Positions 34,250-46,856 of a stretch of DNA of 64,000 bases are shown piece by piece. A program made the translations under genes and the position numbers. Every line of letters begins with the position of its first letter. The stretch's first letter is position 1. The notes beneath the pieces were generated by a model that was not told the DNA's origin, did not search any database, and worked only from the letters and a program-made list of their open reading frames with translations. The DNA is from Melastoma dodecandrum (Eukaryota > Streptophyta > Magnoliopsida > Myrtales > Melastomataceae), in NCBI GenBank assembly GCA_029817715.1, contig JARUPY010000538.1, positions 6,944,001 through 7,008,000 on the forward strand, written 5' to 3'.

Positions 34250-36780
34250 TGTTGGTGTAACAATGGCACTAAGAGATGGGGAATTAGTGTAGCGGCCTTT
34301 TAGTATTTTTACAACTAAAAGAACCAAGCAGCGGAACGTTAGGTTTCTGTAAGTTACAGAACCCTTGTACACAGCAGATCCTAAAGTGAACTTCTTGATG
34401 AGAGAACGATCAACCAAAGCCTGATCTAGAAGGTGATTATACGGTCCTGATAAGGTTTCTACAGTAGCAGAAGGTTGATGCTTCTACTATCAAGGTTCTA
34501 CAGATCCGACCACCTTAAGCGTGATCAAGAAGATCTACTACAAGATTTGAAAGATACTTGTAGTAACAAAAGGTTGTCATAGAACCTTGTAGATTTCTGC
34601 ACTACCAAGAGATGATCCGTGAGAACTAGATCGAAGGAAACAACTCCAGAACCTGATTGGTTTCGATACCGTATGATGTTTGATGCAGGACCTTTGGAGT
34701 CTCTCCTTATACGTTCGCGTCGTGTCTGTCAATTTGCTTTTTTGTTTAGGCTTTCGCTGAATGCTCAGTGATATAACCATTTGCGTAGAAAGTAAATGAG
34801 ACATAGAATGTTTATAGTGGTTCGGCAATTGCCTACTCCACTCTTCACCCTTATAAGATGGAATTCACTATTGAACACTTATAGCAAATACAAGACTCAC
34901 AAAAGAAATAAAACATTCCTGAAGAGGGTATTGTAGATAGCCCTTCTACTTTTCTACAAAGGATGTACTAGCAGAAGGTACTAAGACACTTCTGTAATGT
35001 AGAAGGTGATGCAGATATCCCTTCGGCTTTTCTACTCACAGAAACCCTAGGGATTGCGATCAATAACCCTTTGGGTCGAGCACAGAGATCTGTGGTTAAC
35101 TCTAGAAACTCTCTGGTTGAGGTTCTGCACTGAAGACAGTTACTAACTCCATAATCCCTGTGATTGGGGTTCTGTAAAACGTGGCAGCTCCTCGCAAGCA
35201 TGTAGCAGCCATTCGCAGGCAGATAGCCCCTCTGTCCAAGGGTGGATTTTCCCTCCAGCGGTTCCACAACCTGCTTGGCTCCTCACCAAGGCTTCCCTGA
35301 TGCTTGGCTCCTCACCAAGACTTCCAAAAGTAGACAGCACCCGTGGGGCTTCTCCAAAACCTGGAGTAGGTATTTCCCTTCTACAAAAACACAAATGTCA
35401 GTGCCTCAAAATGAATCTCTTAGATGCGGCCCTTCTTCTTCTCACTACCCCGGCACGTATACACTGACTTCTCCCTAAAGCATGACGCACGTCCGCCACG
35501 CCATAGTGCAGCCAGATCCTTCGCGACCTCACTCACACCTGGCACAGCTTACACCCTTGACACCTGCTTTCTGCACACACGAGTAAACCAGTTACAAAAC
35601 AACCGATACTAGCACCTCGTCAGATTGTTCCAGTCGCGGCCCTTCTTCTGCTCACCGCCCGGCACGTATGAAGCCCCGACTTCTCCCTAAGCCTGATGCA
35701 CGTCCGCCACGCCACAATGCAGCCAGATCCTTCGCAGCCTCACTCAAGTCCGGTCTAGCTTGTACCGTGGGCACCTGCCTTCTGCAACCGAATGCTCAAC
35801 CTCAAAGAGAATGAAAACTCCCAAGTTTCTTAGGCTACAATACACTCACTCTACACGTATGTCCTCCATTGCTTTCTGTCTAACAAATGATCTTTCTTAT
35901 ACAAAATAGAAATGCATATTTACAGAAGGTACAATAGCTAACGGAAGTCTCTGCAAAACAAGGAAACAAAATGTCAGCCAAATAAAACATTCCCCAATTG
36001 GGAGAGATACTTCATATAACTTAAAAATCAATCATGCCTTCTGGTTATGATTGTGTTCACGATCCTAAGAGATAGGGTTTGCAGAAGATTCGGATAGATA
36101 AAATCCGTCAGGCTTCTCTAAATGGAAATCAGATAATCTTGGTTTCCACAATTAGTTGGTGGACCTTCTGGATACAAACACGTGTGGGGTGGTCCATATT
36201 CAGATGGATTGTCCTTTGCCATGATTCATAAAGAATCTGGACGTATTTAATCCAAGAGGAAGGACTAATTAACCGTTGGATAGGTCCAGATCAATCAGCA
36301 GAACCTTGCATCAACGCTTTCCATATATAGAGTGATTTCTTCCCTTAGAGAGTAGATCAACTCTTAAGAAAATAAATCGTAATAAAAATGATTTAAACAC
36401 ATTTTAATTAACATAATATATCATATGAATATATTTAAATAATCAGATGATTAATTAAGTAATTCGTGGTAATGATTAGGTGACAGAAGGTACGAAACAG
36501 ACTCTCCCTATATGTTAACCTTCTGCAAAGTAGTAGAAGCTTACCTTCTGTATGTAGCAATCACACAACATCGGCCGACTGTGTTCATCAACTCCACAAG
36601 CACCATTGAATGATCCGGAAGATTTCTAGTTCCCTCATGAACTGGGACCGGTTTCTTAGCTAACGCGACTCCCTACAGGGAATTTCTTGCATTAGGAATA
36701 GGTCTAAGAGCTTGAATCGTCACCACTTGGTCGTTATTCGAGAAGGATCTGAGCTTGTGTAGGGAAATGTATGATTAACA
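34250..36780 (+). repeat. LTR-like repeat family, copy A
   Basis: It starts TGTTGGTGTAACAATGGCAC and shares many landmarks with a second copy at 42158, including CTGCTTGGCTCCTCACCAAG and GACTTCTCCCTAA. No pol domain lies inside it. The right end, placed at ATTAACA, is a guess. Words such as AGAAGGT and ACCTTCTG recur. Short frames inside (34968-35612) are not credible genes. Confidence 0.55.
35428..35786 (+). repeat. Tandem duplication, 210-bp offset, inside copy A
   Basis: GGCCCTTCTTCT, GGCACGTAT, GACTTCTCCCTAA, CACGTCCGCCACGCCA and CAGCCAGATCCTTCGC occur at 35428-35575 and again at 35638-35786. A diverged version of the same two-unit arrangement is present in copy B near 43180-43550, so the duplication predates the spread of the two copies. 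Confidence 0.75.
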
Positions 36781-37919
36781 CTATTATTTAAGACATTTAA
36801 TTGATGTTTATGTCTATAGATCGCTTTCATTTTCTTTATGTGAATAGCCTTGTTGAAAAATGCGATTATAAAATATGAAAATTTTTCTATGTCCCCCCAA
36901 TCGGTGTCTTAAATAGTGAATTTCATGGAAAGACGTTCTTTCATGTATTGGACCATATCTGCATCAACTATTGTGTCGGCCTAGTTAGTAACCATCATTC
37001 GGCACCATGCGAGGCAAGGCAAAGCTTTGTCACCTAAACAGCCCTCGGTCGGGTGCCAATAAGAAGGCGTTGCCTAGAAAAGAGCCTAGCCTCAGAAGTT
37101 GAGGAGCTCGGGCATTGAAAAGGCATCGTCTCGGTGCCCCTTCCCCCCAATGGTAAAGAGATCTAAAATAATAGTCGAGGTAAATCGAGGTTCCAAGTAA
37201 AATACTAGGGGCTTTGACGACGCGATGCTGGTTTTGGTCTTGGTGGCGTAGCTAGTGTCGTTTTCAATTTGTTTGCCTCTTCCTCCTAGAGATTTAGGGT
37301 TAGGGGAATAAGGCAACCTCAGATCCAACAACTGCATAGAGATCTATTGTAAAAGAGATCATAATAAGGATGTAAAGAGATCTAAGAAAAATAGGTTGAG
37401 ATGAAAATTAGCTTTCCCCAATCCAATACATCATCATGGACATCTCAAATTACCATAATATTTTCTAAATTCTTTTTTAAGTTCTGAACTTCCTGAAAAA
37501 CTCTAATTTACTCCCTCGATTCTACGTGACTGAACAAACTGTCATCCTAATTCAATGGGCCCCCATAATTCTCAACGACATTTTCATCTTCTCCTTTTCC
37601 TTTTATATTTTTTTGTTGTTTTGCTATGTATGCTTGGAGATATGTGATTTATATTTTTTTTCGGGTACGAATTTGCTAACGTGCACATGGGGGGAATTTA
37701 CGGTATTTTTAAATAAACCACTTTCATTACTGAATTTCTTCTTCCTGTGATGGATAGGGACAAAAACATACCGACATAATCTTTTAAGAAAAGACAATCA
37801 AAATGTTACGACTTTGCTTACAAGGACCTGATTTTGTTGTTCGTGATATGTATGGGGTGAAATGAAATTTTTTAGTTAGCCACTAGTAGTAAAGACCCAT
37901 CGTGGAGTTTATTTCCGAT
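36781..37919. other. AT-rich sequence, probable 5' part of hAT relic
   Basis: Between about 36990 and 37090, GGCAAGGC, GAAGGCGTTGCCTAG and AGAGCCTAGCCTC resemble the GC-rich GGCG/GCCT subterminal repeats of the hAT elements in this window. No intact terminal repeat or coding exon could be placed, and short frames here are unconvincing. Confidence 0.3.
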
Positions 37920-39215
37920 AATCATAGCAAAGGTGGTTTTTGATTGCCACATCACGGCAAAGAGCCGACATTGGTATTGGACTACTTGTGTTGTTCATTG
38001 CATCGATTTGATCCTTAAAGATATTGATAAGTTTTCGAACGTAAAGAAAACAGTCCAAAATGTAATCTTTCTTGTGGGATTTATCTGTAATCATTGTAGT
38101 CTTTTTAACAATATGAGAAATTAGACGTGGAATAAGGAGTTCCTCATATATGGTTTCACCAGATTTACCACGACCTTCCTAACTTTACAAAGGCTTCATA
38201 TTGTGAATAATAAGTTGAGGAAAATATTCAGATCCCAAGGATAAAAAGAGAAAAAGTTATCAACCATGATAGAAGGAAAGATGACGCATGAGATTATGTT
38301 GAGGCAATCGTTTTGGAACCTGGTTTTGCACGCATTGAATGAGATATGGCTTGTAGTATATATATATTCTTCGTCTTCTGGATAACAAGAAGAAGTCGAT
38401 GATGGGGTATACATATGAGGTGATGAATAGAGTCAAAGAGATTATCCAAAAGTCTTTCAATAAGAAAGGAGATACGTATGCAAACGTGTTCGAGATAATT
38501 GATAACCGATGGAATTATCAGTTGCATCATCCTTTACATGTAGTTTGACACTTCTTGAATCCTACGTACTTTGATTAGATTTCATAGATATGGAAGTAAT
38601 AAGTGGTTCGTACTCTTGTACCGAGAAGTTCCCTTGGACCATCGAGCTTCAAGATACGATACTTGCTGAAATTGTGTACTACAAACGATCTAAAGGGAAA
38701 TTTAGTAAGGCCATAGTTAATAAATTAAAGAATTTGAGATCACTGGGTACTTTATTCTACGGCTTATTTCGAAATTTCGGAACTGTTTATATCATGAAAA
38801 ATTCTAATTTTGGATTGCATCGATATGGCGAGATATGTTTCGGAATAATACTCCAAATCTACAACATCTTGTGGTTGTAAGTAACTGGAGCATACAAAAA
38901 AGGAATTGCCTTGAGCATCGCATATTGCTTGATTTAGTTTATGAGATGAGACTAAGTAATGAATTGGTTTTTCCTGACGATACTTTCATGTGGAGAGCAG
39001 TGGAGAGTACATCAAGAGTCGACGAAACGACTCGGACTATTAGGCGGCATGTTAGTTCGAGTAGCTTATGGAGGATCTTCAAGATCAAGAAGTTAACTCC
39101 TATGTCGAAGAGGACATTAAAGCACAACACAAAAATGATAATTTGCTTGAAAAGAAAGTTGATTTGGATTATGATGATGATCGTGATGATTTTGATCTCG
39201 ATATTTAGACGTGAA
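37920..39215 (+). pseudogene. hAT-family transposase relic (DUF659 / hAT dimerisation type)
   Basis: The frame at 37933-38121 reads CVVHCIDLILKDIDKF, VKKTVQNVIFLVGFI and NHCSLFNNMR, typical of plant hAT transposases after the DUF659 region. Frameshifted continuations give an SFNKKGDTYANVFEIIDNRW segment near 38450-38520 and QLHHPLHV with HFLNPTYF near 38520-38570. Downstream comes an acidic tail rich in Asp. At least five stops or frameshifts break it. The terminal repeat at 39409-39427 marks the right end. Confidence 0.75.
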
Positions 39216-39408
39216 TAATGTGAACATTGCTTTTTATTCGGAACTAATGTAGATGATGTGGTTGTGGACCCTTGAGATGGTCTCTTGGTTAAAAATTTCA
39301 TTTCTATTTGGCATTTCAATTATAAAAAAATATTCTCTATATCGATGCCTTAAAACAAAAAGGCTACCGCCTCAAGCAATGGGAGCCCTTGTCGCCTTGA
39401 TAGAGCCT

Positions 39409-39427
39409 TAGCGCCTTAATATCACTG
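39409..39427 (-). repeat. Right terminal inverted repeat of the hAT relic
   Basis: Read inward on the minus strand it is CAGTGATATTAAGGCGCTA. It differs at only three of 19 positions from the left end of the MITE at 57750. The adjacent 8 bp outside are GTAGACAT; I could not find a matching copy at a left end. Confidence 0.65.
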
Positions 39428-39599
39428 GTAGACATTAGCCATATGGTATAACTCTACTTTGCTTTCATCTTTTCTTTGAAGAGATTCTCATAGCAGATCA
39501 CTCTTCTAGTGAGTTCATTTTAATCCCTAAGAACTTCTCCCTTTTCTTTATTTTAAGCTAGAGGAGGAGAGTAACCTAAGCAATGGCGATTAACTTATC

Positions 39600-39950
39600 T
39601 TATGGATGTTTTACATCTCAAACAAGCTTTTTTAGCCTAGCCAAGAAGACATCAACCGGTTTCCCAAGTTGTTACTTCATGTGAATCAGTTCTTATAAGG
39701 TGACAGACGAGTCTGACTAGACAAAGGCTAAAGTGAACTGCATTTGCAATTCTTCTCAAGTTCTAAATGAATTTGGGGGAAAGTTCATATACTAAGAAAA
39801 GGCAACTCCTGTAAAAGATCTCAAGAAGAGTCTTAACTTCTAAAACTAATTAGCAACTGCTTCGCTTGCTTGCTGTATAAACCCGACAATGTGGTCTACC
39901 AGAGATATATCTTCATTTCCGAAAAATTGGGCAAAATTGGGCACCCGATA
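39600..39950 (-). pseudogene. Gypsy gag fragment (Retrotrans_gag-like)
   Basis: On the minus strand the frame reads DHIVGFIQQASEAVAN, a segment with FTGVAFS and YMNFPPNSF, then EELQMQFTLAFV, and after stops ELIHMKQQLGKPVDVFLARLK. This order (AFxWYxxLxPxS, W-E-x-L-x-x-x-F, LxxxKQxxxExVxxYxxRFK) is the core of Gypsy gag. No other part of an element is adjacent on this strand, so it is an isolated fragment. Confidence 0.55.
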
Positions 39951-40990
39951 TCCTCAAGGGAAAGGATAGTATCTATTTACGATTTTTGACATGAGGGATG
40001 ATATAAAATTACCTCACCTCATTTGATCATTCCAAGGGTCGTCTACTCTATCCCGATGTGTCTTTGATCTTAACAAAAAAACATGTAAACTAACAAACAC
40101 GTCGGAAATATTTGGCTTGAACAAATAGTTCGAAATTGGTTGGTATATATAATCGTCACCTGAATTTATTGAAAACTCAAGAAAAGTTAATGTCTCAACC
40201 AAAGGAGGTTGCCCTTTAGCCTTAGTAGAGACGGAAAGTGAGGGGATTCTTTTCCAAGGTAAAAGCCTTTACCCTTGAAAGGAGAGCTTGGAAATCAAGT
40301 TTCAATCAAAGGATGGGTAACCCTTCACCCCCGTTAGAGAAACAGGTGGATAGAAGATAATGAGATTTATAAAGACACATTTAAGCAAAGACAAATGTAC
40401 TTATAAATGCCATTAACGATCGTGCAGCCGAATAGTAGGAAACATCTAAGTTTGAAAGTCTAAAATAAAGTCTGTAGTTGTAATCATTGGTGTTTAAACC
40501 GAAAAGAAAACGCCTATTTATGAAAATCATAAGCAACGTCTAAAATATTGGGATGTCTTCATATTGGGTTGTGTTGTATCTTCTTCGGGTGGTGTCGAAT
40601 CTTAACAAACTCTTTCCTATCTTGAGAGATATCCTTCTTTCCACTTCATGTTGTATCTCCACGTGTTCTAGTCGCTCCTTGGTTTTGGGCCATGTGTTCC
40701 TAAGTATCTTCCACGTCCTACGTCTAGATGGTTTCTTGGGCAATTGCTGAAAGTTGAGCGACTTGAACAGAAACCTCCTTTCGAGCGAATCTCAAATCGA
40801 GCAAATGGGTTTGACTTAACATTTTACTCTCGACATCATACTGTGCATAATTTTATAGAGGGTGAAGTATTTTTTTATCCTTGTAACTTAACGGTCGTTA
40901 TTTTTCGGATTTGTAGAGTTATTCAAAACTCATATGATGTGCATGTGGTGTAAATATGAAGCTAAAAGTCAAGGTAAAATAGTGACTTCT
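39951..40990. other. No gene recognised
   Basis: About 1 kb with scattered short frames (40540-40953) that have no recognisable motif. Confidence 0.45.
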
Positions 40991-41775
40991 GGCATCACTT
41001 TTGGGCCGACTTTCTTCTGTTACCCGATCTTTAAACTATTTCTTTAGTGGCCTTAAATCAATATTAAGAATCTTATATAGCTTAATAGAACAACGTTAGG
41101 GACCCTCCAATTTGCCTTCAATATTATCCTACGTGATTTCTTCGTATTATAATAATATCATATATGGATGAACAAATTGCAACCCCAAGTCGATGGTTTC
41201 TCCTAACCCTAAATTGAAGCTAGGACAATTTTGAGAAAGGGGAGTTTAGACGATTTGGGGGAAAGGGGTTGTGTTTGGGCAGGAGTAAGGCAGATCCATT
41301 TAGAGGTGGCGAAGGAAGGGTGTGAATGGGCAGGAGTAGGTGGAGCCAATCGAGATGAAGATTTCTTCCTAGAAGAGAATATATATTCCCCTCATTAAGC
41401 AAGGTAGAAGAGATACATATCCGGGGGTCACAACAATCGACTCCAAGTGAGTGTAAGTTGAAGTTGTTTTGGTTTTATTTTCTATTTTGGATGGTAGATG
41501 ACTAACTGCTATGTTAAGCAGGTTAAGATGAAGAAGATTTTTGTATCAATAGACATAGCTGGCGAAATGTCGTTTGATGACATAATTAAGTAAATTGGAG
41601 TGTTGGAGTTTTCTGATGTCGATTATGATATGTTGGAATATTTTTCGTTGGTAGCATTTTCCAACCAACCTTCCTCGTTTTAGTAAGGCCATGTAAGATT
41701 CTTAATATTGATTTAAAGCCACAAAAGAAATATTTCAAAAATCTGATTAAAAAAAAGTCGGCCCAAAGTGGTGCC
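40991..41775. mobile_element. Inverted-repeat element with about 100-bp termini (MULE-like)
   Basis: The left end (40991 to about 41095) and the reverse complement of the right end (about 41680-41775) match across GGCAYCAC, TTTGGGCCGACTTT, ATTTCTTT, GTGGC, TTAAATCAATATTAAGAA and TCTTA. The 785-bp element has no transposase, and its long terminal inverted repeats suggest a non-autonomous Mutator-like element. I could not define a clear target-site duplication, so the ends may be off by some bases. Confidence 0.65.
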
Positions 41776-42157
41776 AAAAAACAACATGAGTAGTGTATAA
41801 TTTTTATTTCGTTTTAAGAGTTTTTCTTTCACACCTCTTGCCACCCATTATTATTTTTCTAAGTGAATAATTTTTGTGTTATTACACATACCACAGGCGC
41901 TATCATTTTAGTAGCGAAAATATATTAAGTTGTACCTAATTTTATATACATTTTTAATGCTTAAGAGGTGGAAAATGTTCACTCTTTCTAATTATTTAAA
42001 GTGATTAGATTCATTGCTTTGTGTGACCCATGACATGTATAAATAGATTGCACATTAGTACTTAATTGGCTCATCCCATAGAACAAATTTACATGCATTC
42101 ACAGTACGCCCAAAAAATGATTGTTAGGCTATTGTGTAAAAAAAAAAGTAAGAATAT
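41776..42157. other. Spacer, no gene
   Basis: AT-rich sequence between the inverted-repeat element and copy B of the LTR-like repeat; nothing recognised. Confidence 0.45.
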
Positions 42158-43590
42158 TATTGGTGTAGCAATGGTACTAATAGGGGATGAGTTAGTGCAC
42201 AGCCCCTTTTCAGACTTTTTAATTAATAAATTTGGTAGTGGAAAGTTAGATTTCTGTATACTATAGAACCCTGACTATCAGCAGAATGTTGATGTAGAAC
42301 CTTAAGGCTTCTATTATCAACTCCTTATAGTTTTGACAAGCTGAGGCGTGATTAGGAAAGCTTACACCAAGTCTTGAAAGACACTTGTTGTAGTGGAAGG
42401 TTGGTAAAGAACCTTGTAGATTTCTACACTACCAAGCGGTGATCAACTAATATTCGATCGATGGGATCAACTCTAGAACCTTGAAGCTTGCTGTAGCTTA
42501 TAGAAGATTGGTACATAACCTTTGAAGTTTTTGTCTAAATGAAGCATTGTCTATTGATTTGCTATTTCGTTAGAGGTTTTCGTTGATATAGAATGTAAAT
42601 GAGACTGGAGATTTTATAGTGGTTCGAAAATAGACTACCTCCACTTTTCGCCCTTGTAGGATGAGAATATGACACTTCAAGTGATTACAAGACAGTCTGT
42701 AGGTAAACACACTACTGTAGAAGGTAATGCAGATAACCCGCAGGCTTTTCCACAAATGTAATATTGATAGAAGATACCACAACATTTATGCAGAAGGTAA
42801 TCTAGATAGCCCTTTCACTTTTTCATAATCAGTAACCCGTCGGGTTGTGCACATAAGGCTTGTAATAACTGTAAAAACTCTCCGTTTGAGGTTCTGCACT
42901 GAGGACAATGACTAACTCCACAAATTCTGTGATTGGCAAGTCCATGCAAGCACATAACGAACCATACGCAGGCAGGCAACAACCATGTCCTGGGTTGGAA
43001 TTTCCCTCTGGTGGCTCCATGATCTGCTTGGCTCCTCACCAAGACTTCCCCAATGCTTAACACATCACCAAAACTTCCCAAAAGCATACAACTCCCCTTG
43101 GACTTCTTCCAAGCTTGTTGCTGGTTTCACCCCTTCTCCACAACAGCCAATTAAGTACCTCACCAGTTCCTCCTTACGCGACCATTCTATTGCTCACTAC
43201 CCTGGCACGTCTACACCCCGACTTCTCCCTAAGCCTGATGCACATCCACTACGCACAGTGTAGCCATGTCTCTCACAACCTCACCGACACCTTGTCACAG
43301 CTTGTACCCTGGACAATAATAGCTTTTTGCATACACAAGAAAACTGATTACAGAACAACTAATGTCACCACCTCACTTTGTTCCCCTGAACATGGCCCTT
43401 CTCTTGCCCACTACACTTAGGCACTCCTCATGACTTCTCCACCAAGCCTGCAACGAGCTCATCGCGCCATAATACGGTCAAGTCCTTCGCAACCTCACTC
43501 ACGTCCAGCACAGTTTGCACCGAGGACACCAGCTTTCTACAACCTCACTCTATCACCATCTATCACCTGATTATCATGTAAACATTTTGC
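42158..43590 (+). repeat. LTR-like repeat family, copy B
   Basis: It starts TATTGGTGTAGCAATGGTAC, like copy A at 34250, and matches it through the CTGCTTGGCTCCTCACCAAG region (43022) and the two-unit duplication (about 43180-43550). It is about 1.1 kb shorter than copy A because the 3' portion is missing. The two copies are in the same orientation, 7.9 kb apart, but no Copia or Gypsy pol lies between them. Confidence 0.55.
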
Positions 43591-43941
43591 CCTCTTCCTT
43601 CAATGCGCCAGTTCGTCTTCTTCATTTTCCTATATAAAACCCTTGTCGTCTTCTTATTTGCCACCTTTACTCTCTTTCTCTTCGGCGGTCTGTCTGTTTC
43701 TCCCTCTTCTGTAAACCGAAGCTTTCTTATCGCGTACAGTCATGGCCCTCAAGCATTCTACAACCACACACCGTTAAGTGGATCTGGGGTTTACTTCAAA
43801 AGGTTCAAGAGCCAAGTGACAGATTCCTTGACCAAAAAGACTTTCGATTTCGCTGAAGAAGATGAGAGAAAGAATGGGCAAATCACAATGGGCCCTTTTT
43901 TCTGAAGCGATTCCTTTAACCCTTCGCCGGACAACAAGCAG

Positions 43942-46856
43942 ATGTCCATCGATCACCTCCTCCCTGACCCAACAGTCATCCCGATCTGTAGAGACAGTTT
44001 ACTTGACCTAGGTAATTGGTGTCGACCCCATGACTCCGGCGATTCAACTCTGCATGGCTTCCCACTACAGGTGTAGATAGGTTCACTAAATGGATAAATT
44101 TGTGGATCAATCTTCGACGCAACAAGTGGGAAATAATAGGGATTTATCACCTGATTAAGGCTTCGACAGAGCCGATGAGATGAAATCATCGTTCAGTCGC
44201 GGCTCCTATGGAGTGTATCGAACAACTGCTTCTATCTCCGAGAAGGACCAATGACGGTGACATCCCAGACGTGGCTTTCTTAATAGGTTGCTATCCTTAA
44301 AAAATACCCGTTAGATTATTAGAGACGAACGATGATCTTAGATTTGAAAATAAGCAACGCCTTGGGACAGTAATCCAAGCTCATTTGTCAAAGGATCCGA
44401 AAGACTGGGGTGAGGAGGAAGAGTCGAATAGCTCTCGAAGTACATCTACTGCAATCGCAACAAGCAATCGCTGGAGCACATGGTACTAGTGGCGAGCTTC
44501 TTGCTAAAAGCAACAGAACTAGTGGTGATGGCTCTGTTCCTCCTTCGTTTGGTATATCGAGCCCACTTCGAAGCAGTTGTAGTCTATTCAAAGAACCCAG
44601 GAGGATTTCCTTCGAGACCAACAGCAGGACCCTTGTGGATTATCGCATCATGGGCACACTTGTACTTCCTCGTGTGCATAACTTCGAGCTGTCTACGAAT
44701 AACGATCCATCCGCATTCTATGGATTGGAAATTATTCGCTTCTTTCGATATGACAATTGGGAGAGGGATACTGCCTCGGGATGTCTTCATCGACTCTTGC
44801 ATACCAACAAGCCCTGTTGGCAACCTTTTCCTCATAATGACAAGGTGTATGAGCTTCGACGCTTCTTGAGGTCGCACCACTTTTGGGATCATGTGCTAAC
44901 TCTCAGAGACTTGGTTGCCAACAATACCAAAGGCTTTTTTGCTGAAGTTTATGATCCTCAGTTCGTGGTACTACAGCTGGGTTTCGCTTAGAGTTGCCCG
45001 TTCCCTTTCATCGACTCTTTTAACACAAACCTAGAGGACCGTGTCAGCATCGACTTTGGTTATGCTAGCAGGGTAAGCATAGTTATAGCAAAATATTTTA
45101 TTACTTAACTAGCAATAACATTCCCTTGTTCTCACAGTTGTACCTATTCTGGATCGAACAATTTCACCCATCGGCTTCCCTGACACTTTAGAAGGATGCA
45201 GTTCGACAAGGACGTTCGATTGCTGTTGGAAAAGGGCCTTCAACAAAGTTATGTTGAAAGATTCATTTTCGAAGAAAGCCAATGAAGCGATGCTGCAACC
45301 GAAAAACTTCTGTAAATTTCTCGCTACCAAGCTAGAAAAAGCACTGATGCCAGGTTAGTAATGTTGAATTCTTATCATAACTTTTACCATCAATTTTGAC
45401 AAATTAATGTCTACAAGGGCATTGGACATTGCAGCACCTCCGGTTCCCATGGAAATGGGAAGAGTCAAAAGGAAAAGGACACCATCAGTGATCGTGTCGA
45501 AGAAGCCTACCACTCGGGCAACTTCGACGAGTAGGGGTGAATCTTTTCTGATGAGTTTGTAGAAGATGAGATCACGGATCTTCTCGACCACCAAGGAAGG
45601 CTAGGCCTGCTCCGATCCAAGAAGAAAATGATGCCGGAAACGAGGTCAATCCTCTAGCTGTCACTGAGAAAGAGGCTCCTCCAGCATTGAAAGAAATAGC
45701 TCAGGCTTCCGATGGGGTCAACGTAAAATAAGCTTTCAATATAGCATGTTAACTAACCATGTGTACATACACAGGTTGAATATGACGACCTATTCACACC
45801 CCCATCTCCTCTAGCAGAGGTCCTTCCTCCTAACGTCGAAATTGCGAACTAGGTACAAATCTATCCTCCAACGGTAAACGTTTCTGAGGAAGGTCCGACA
45901 GAGGGGATGAATGAAATTGTCGAAACACCCGTTTTGCAAGGAGTGAGCCATATTTCGAACGTACAGGTGCGTTCTTTGAATTCATATCAAGCAGATTTAT
46001 ATATTACTTAACTTCTCACGTACTCAGGTCGCTACCCTCTCTTATGAGAATCTAGCAACTACTCGTGACCTAACCATCGAGAAATCCATTCTCGAGAAAA
46101 CTAATCAAGTCACATCCTTCCAACATGATTGTACTCCCATTGACTCATATCCAGAAATACCTTTGCAGGTCGATGTTCCAAATCCGACAGATGTGACGCT
46201 TCCAGTCAACGTCGATGCAGTGTCATACTCCAGCGGCATCTAAAGGACTGGATGACGCTGGGTTCACTGAGATGCTTGATCAACTTATGGTAATAAAGTT
46301 TTTCATAGGATTTACTCAAAGAATATAAACTAACACATTTTTTTATTTTGATAAGCAAAACTTTGAGCTATCATAGCCGAAGGTCTTGGCAAGGCTTGGT
46401 CATATAGCCTCCTCAAGCAACATGGCTCAAGTGAGCATTGATCCGAGTGACCCAATGGCGCTTGCTCAAAGGCTGCTAGAAGTACTTCGACGCGAGGAAC
46501 CATCAGCATCCAATTTCGATGAGATGGTTCGAACCATAGAAGCCATAGAGAGGCATGCCAAGGCTCCCATCAACTTGCCCAGCATTTGCCAAAGCCTCAA
46601 AGAGTCATTTTGGAAGTCTTGGAAGGACTGGGAGAGAGCTGTGGCAAATGCTGGGCAATGGAAAGAAATTTCCTTGAAGTTTATCAACCATGACGCAGCC
46701 GAAAGCAAAGCAATCGTGATTTCCTGTGAGCATCGACGTCTGATCGAAGAACGGGATCACCTGGAGGCTCAAATGGTTGAACTATCGTCGAAGTTGGATA
46801 AATGCAAGATCGAGATCACTGTTCGGGAGAGAGAATTGTCTGAGGTTGATTGAACT
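43942..46856 (+). pseudogene. Broken multi-exon gene, plant mobile domain (PMD)-like
   Basis: Pieces in order: an ATG at 43942 (MSIDHLLPDPTV); WINLRRNKWEIIGIYHLIKA near 44103, a segment typical of PMD starts; then an open frame to 44991 with YGLEIIRFF, WDHVLTLRDLVANN, and GFFAEVYDPQFVVLQLGFA, resembling the (F/Y)-x-P-x-x-x-x-QFG region. Intron-like borders follow (GTAAG near 45073; TTCTCACAG ending near 45137; CGTACTCAG ending near 46027) and further degraded exons. A 155-aa frame at 46386-46853 has a clear C-terminal coiled coil. At least two frame changes and several stops separate the pieces. PMD proteins are found in host genes and captured in transposons; which this was is unclear. A TATA-like TATATAAAAC lies at 43631-43640. 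Confidence 0.5.

Noticed and set aside
36781..37900. Left terminal inverted repeat of the hAT relic
   Set aside because: No CAGTG..TTAAGGCGC end preceded by GTAGACAT could be found, so the left border is left open.
43603..43905. Frame with hydrophobic N-terminus that could be a signal peptide
   Set aside because: Its ATG lies upstream of the TATA-like element at 43631 and no family is recognised; more likely leader sequence of the PMD-like pseudogene.
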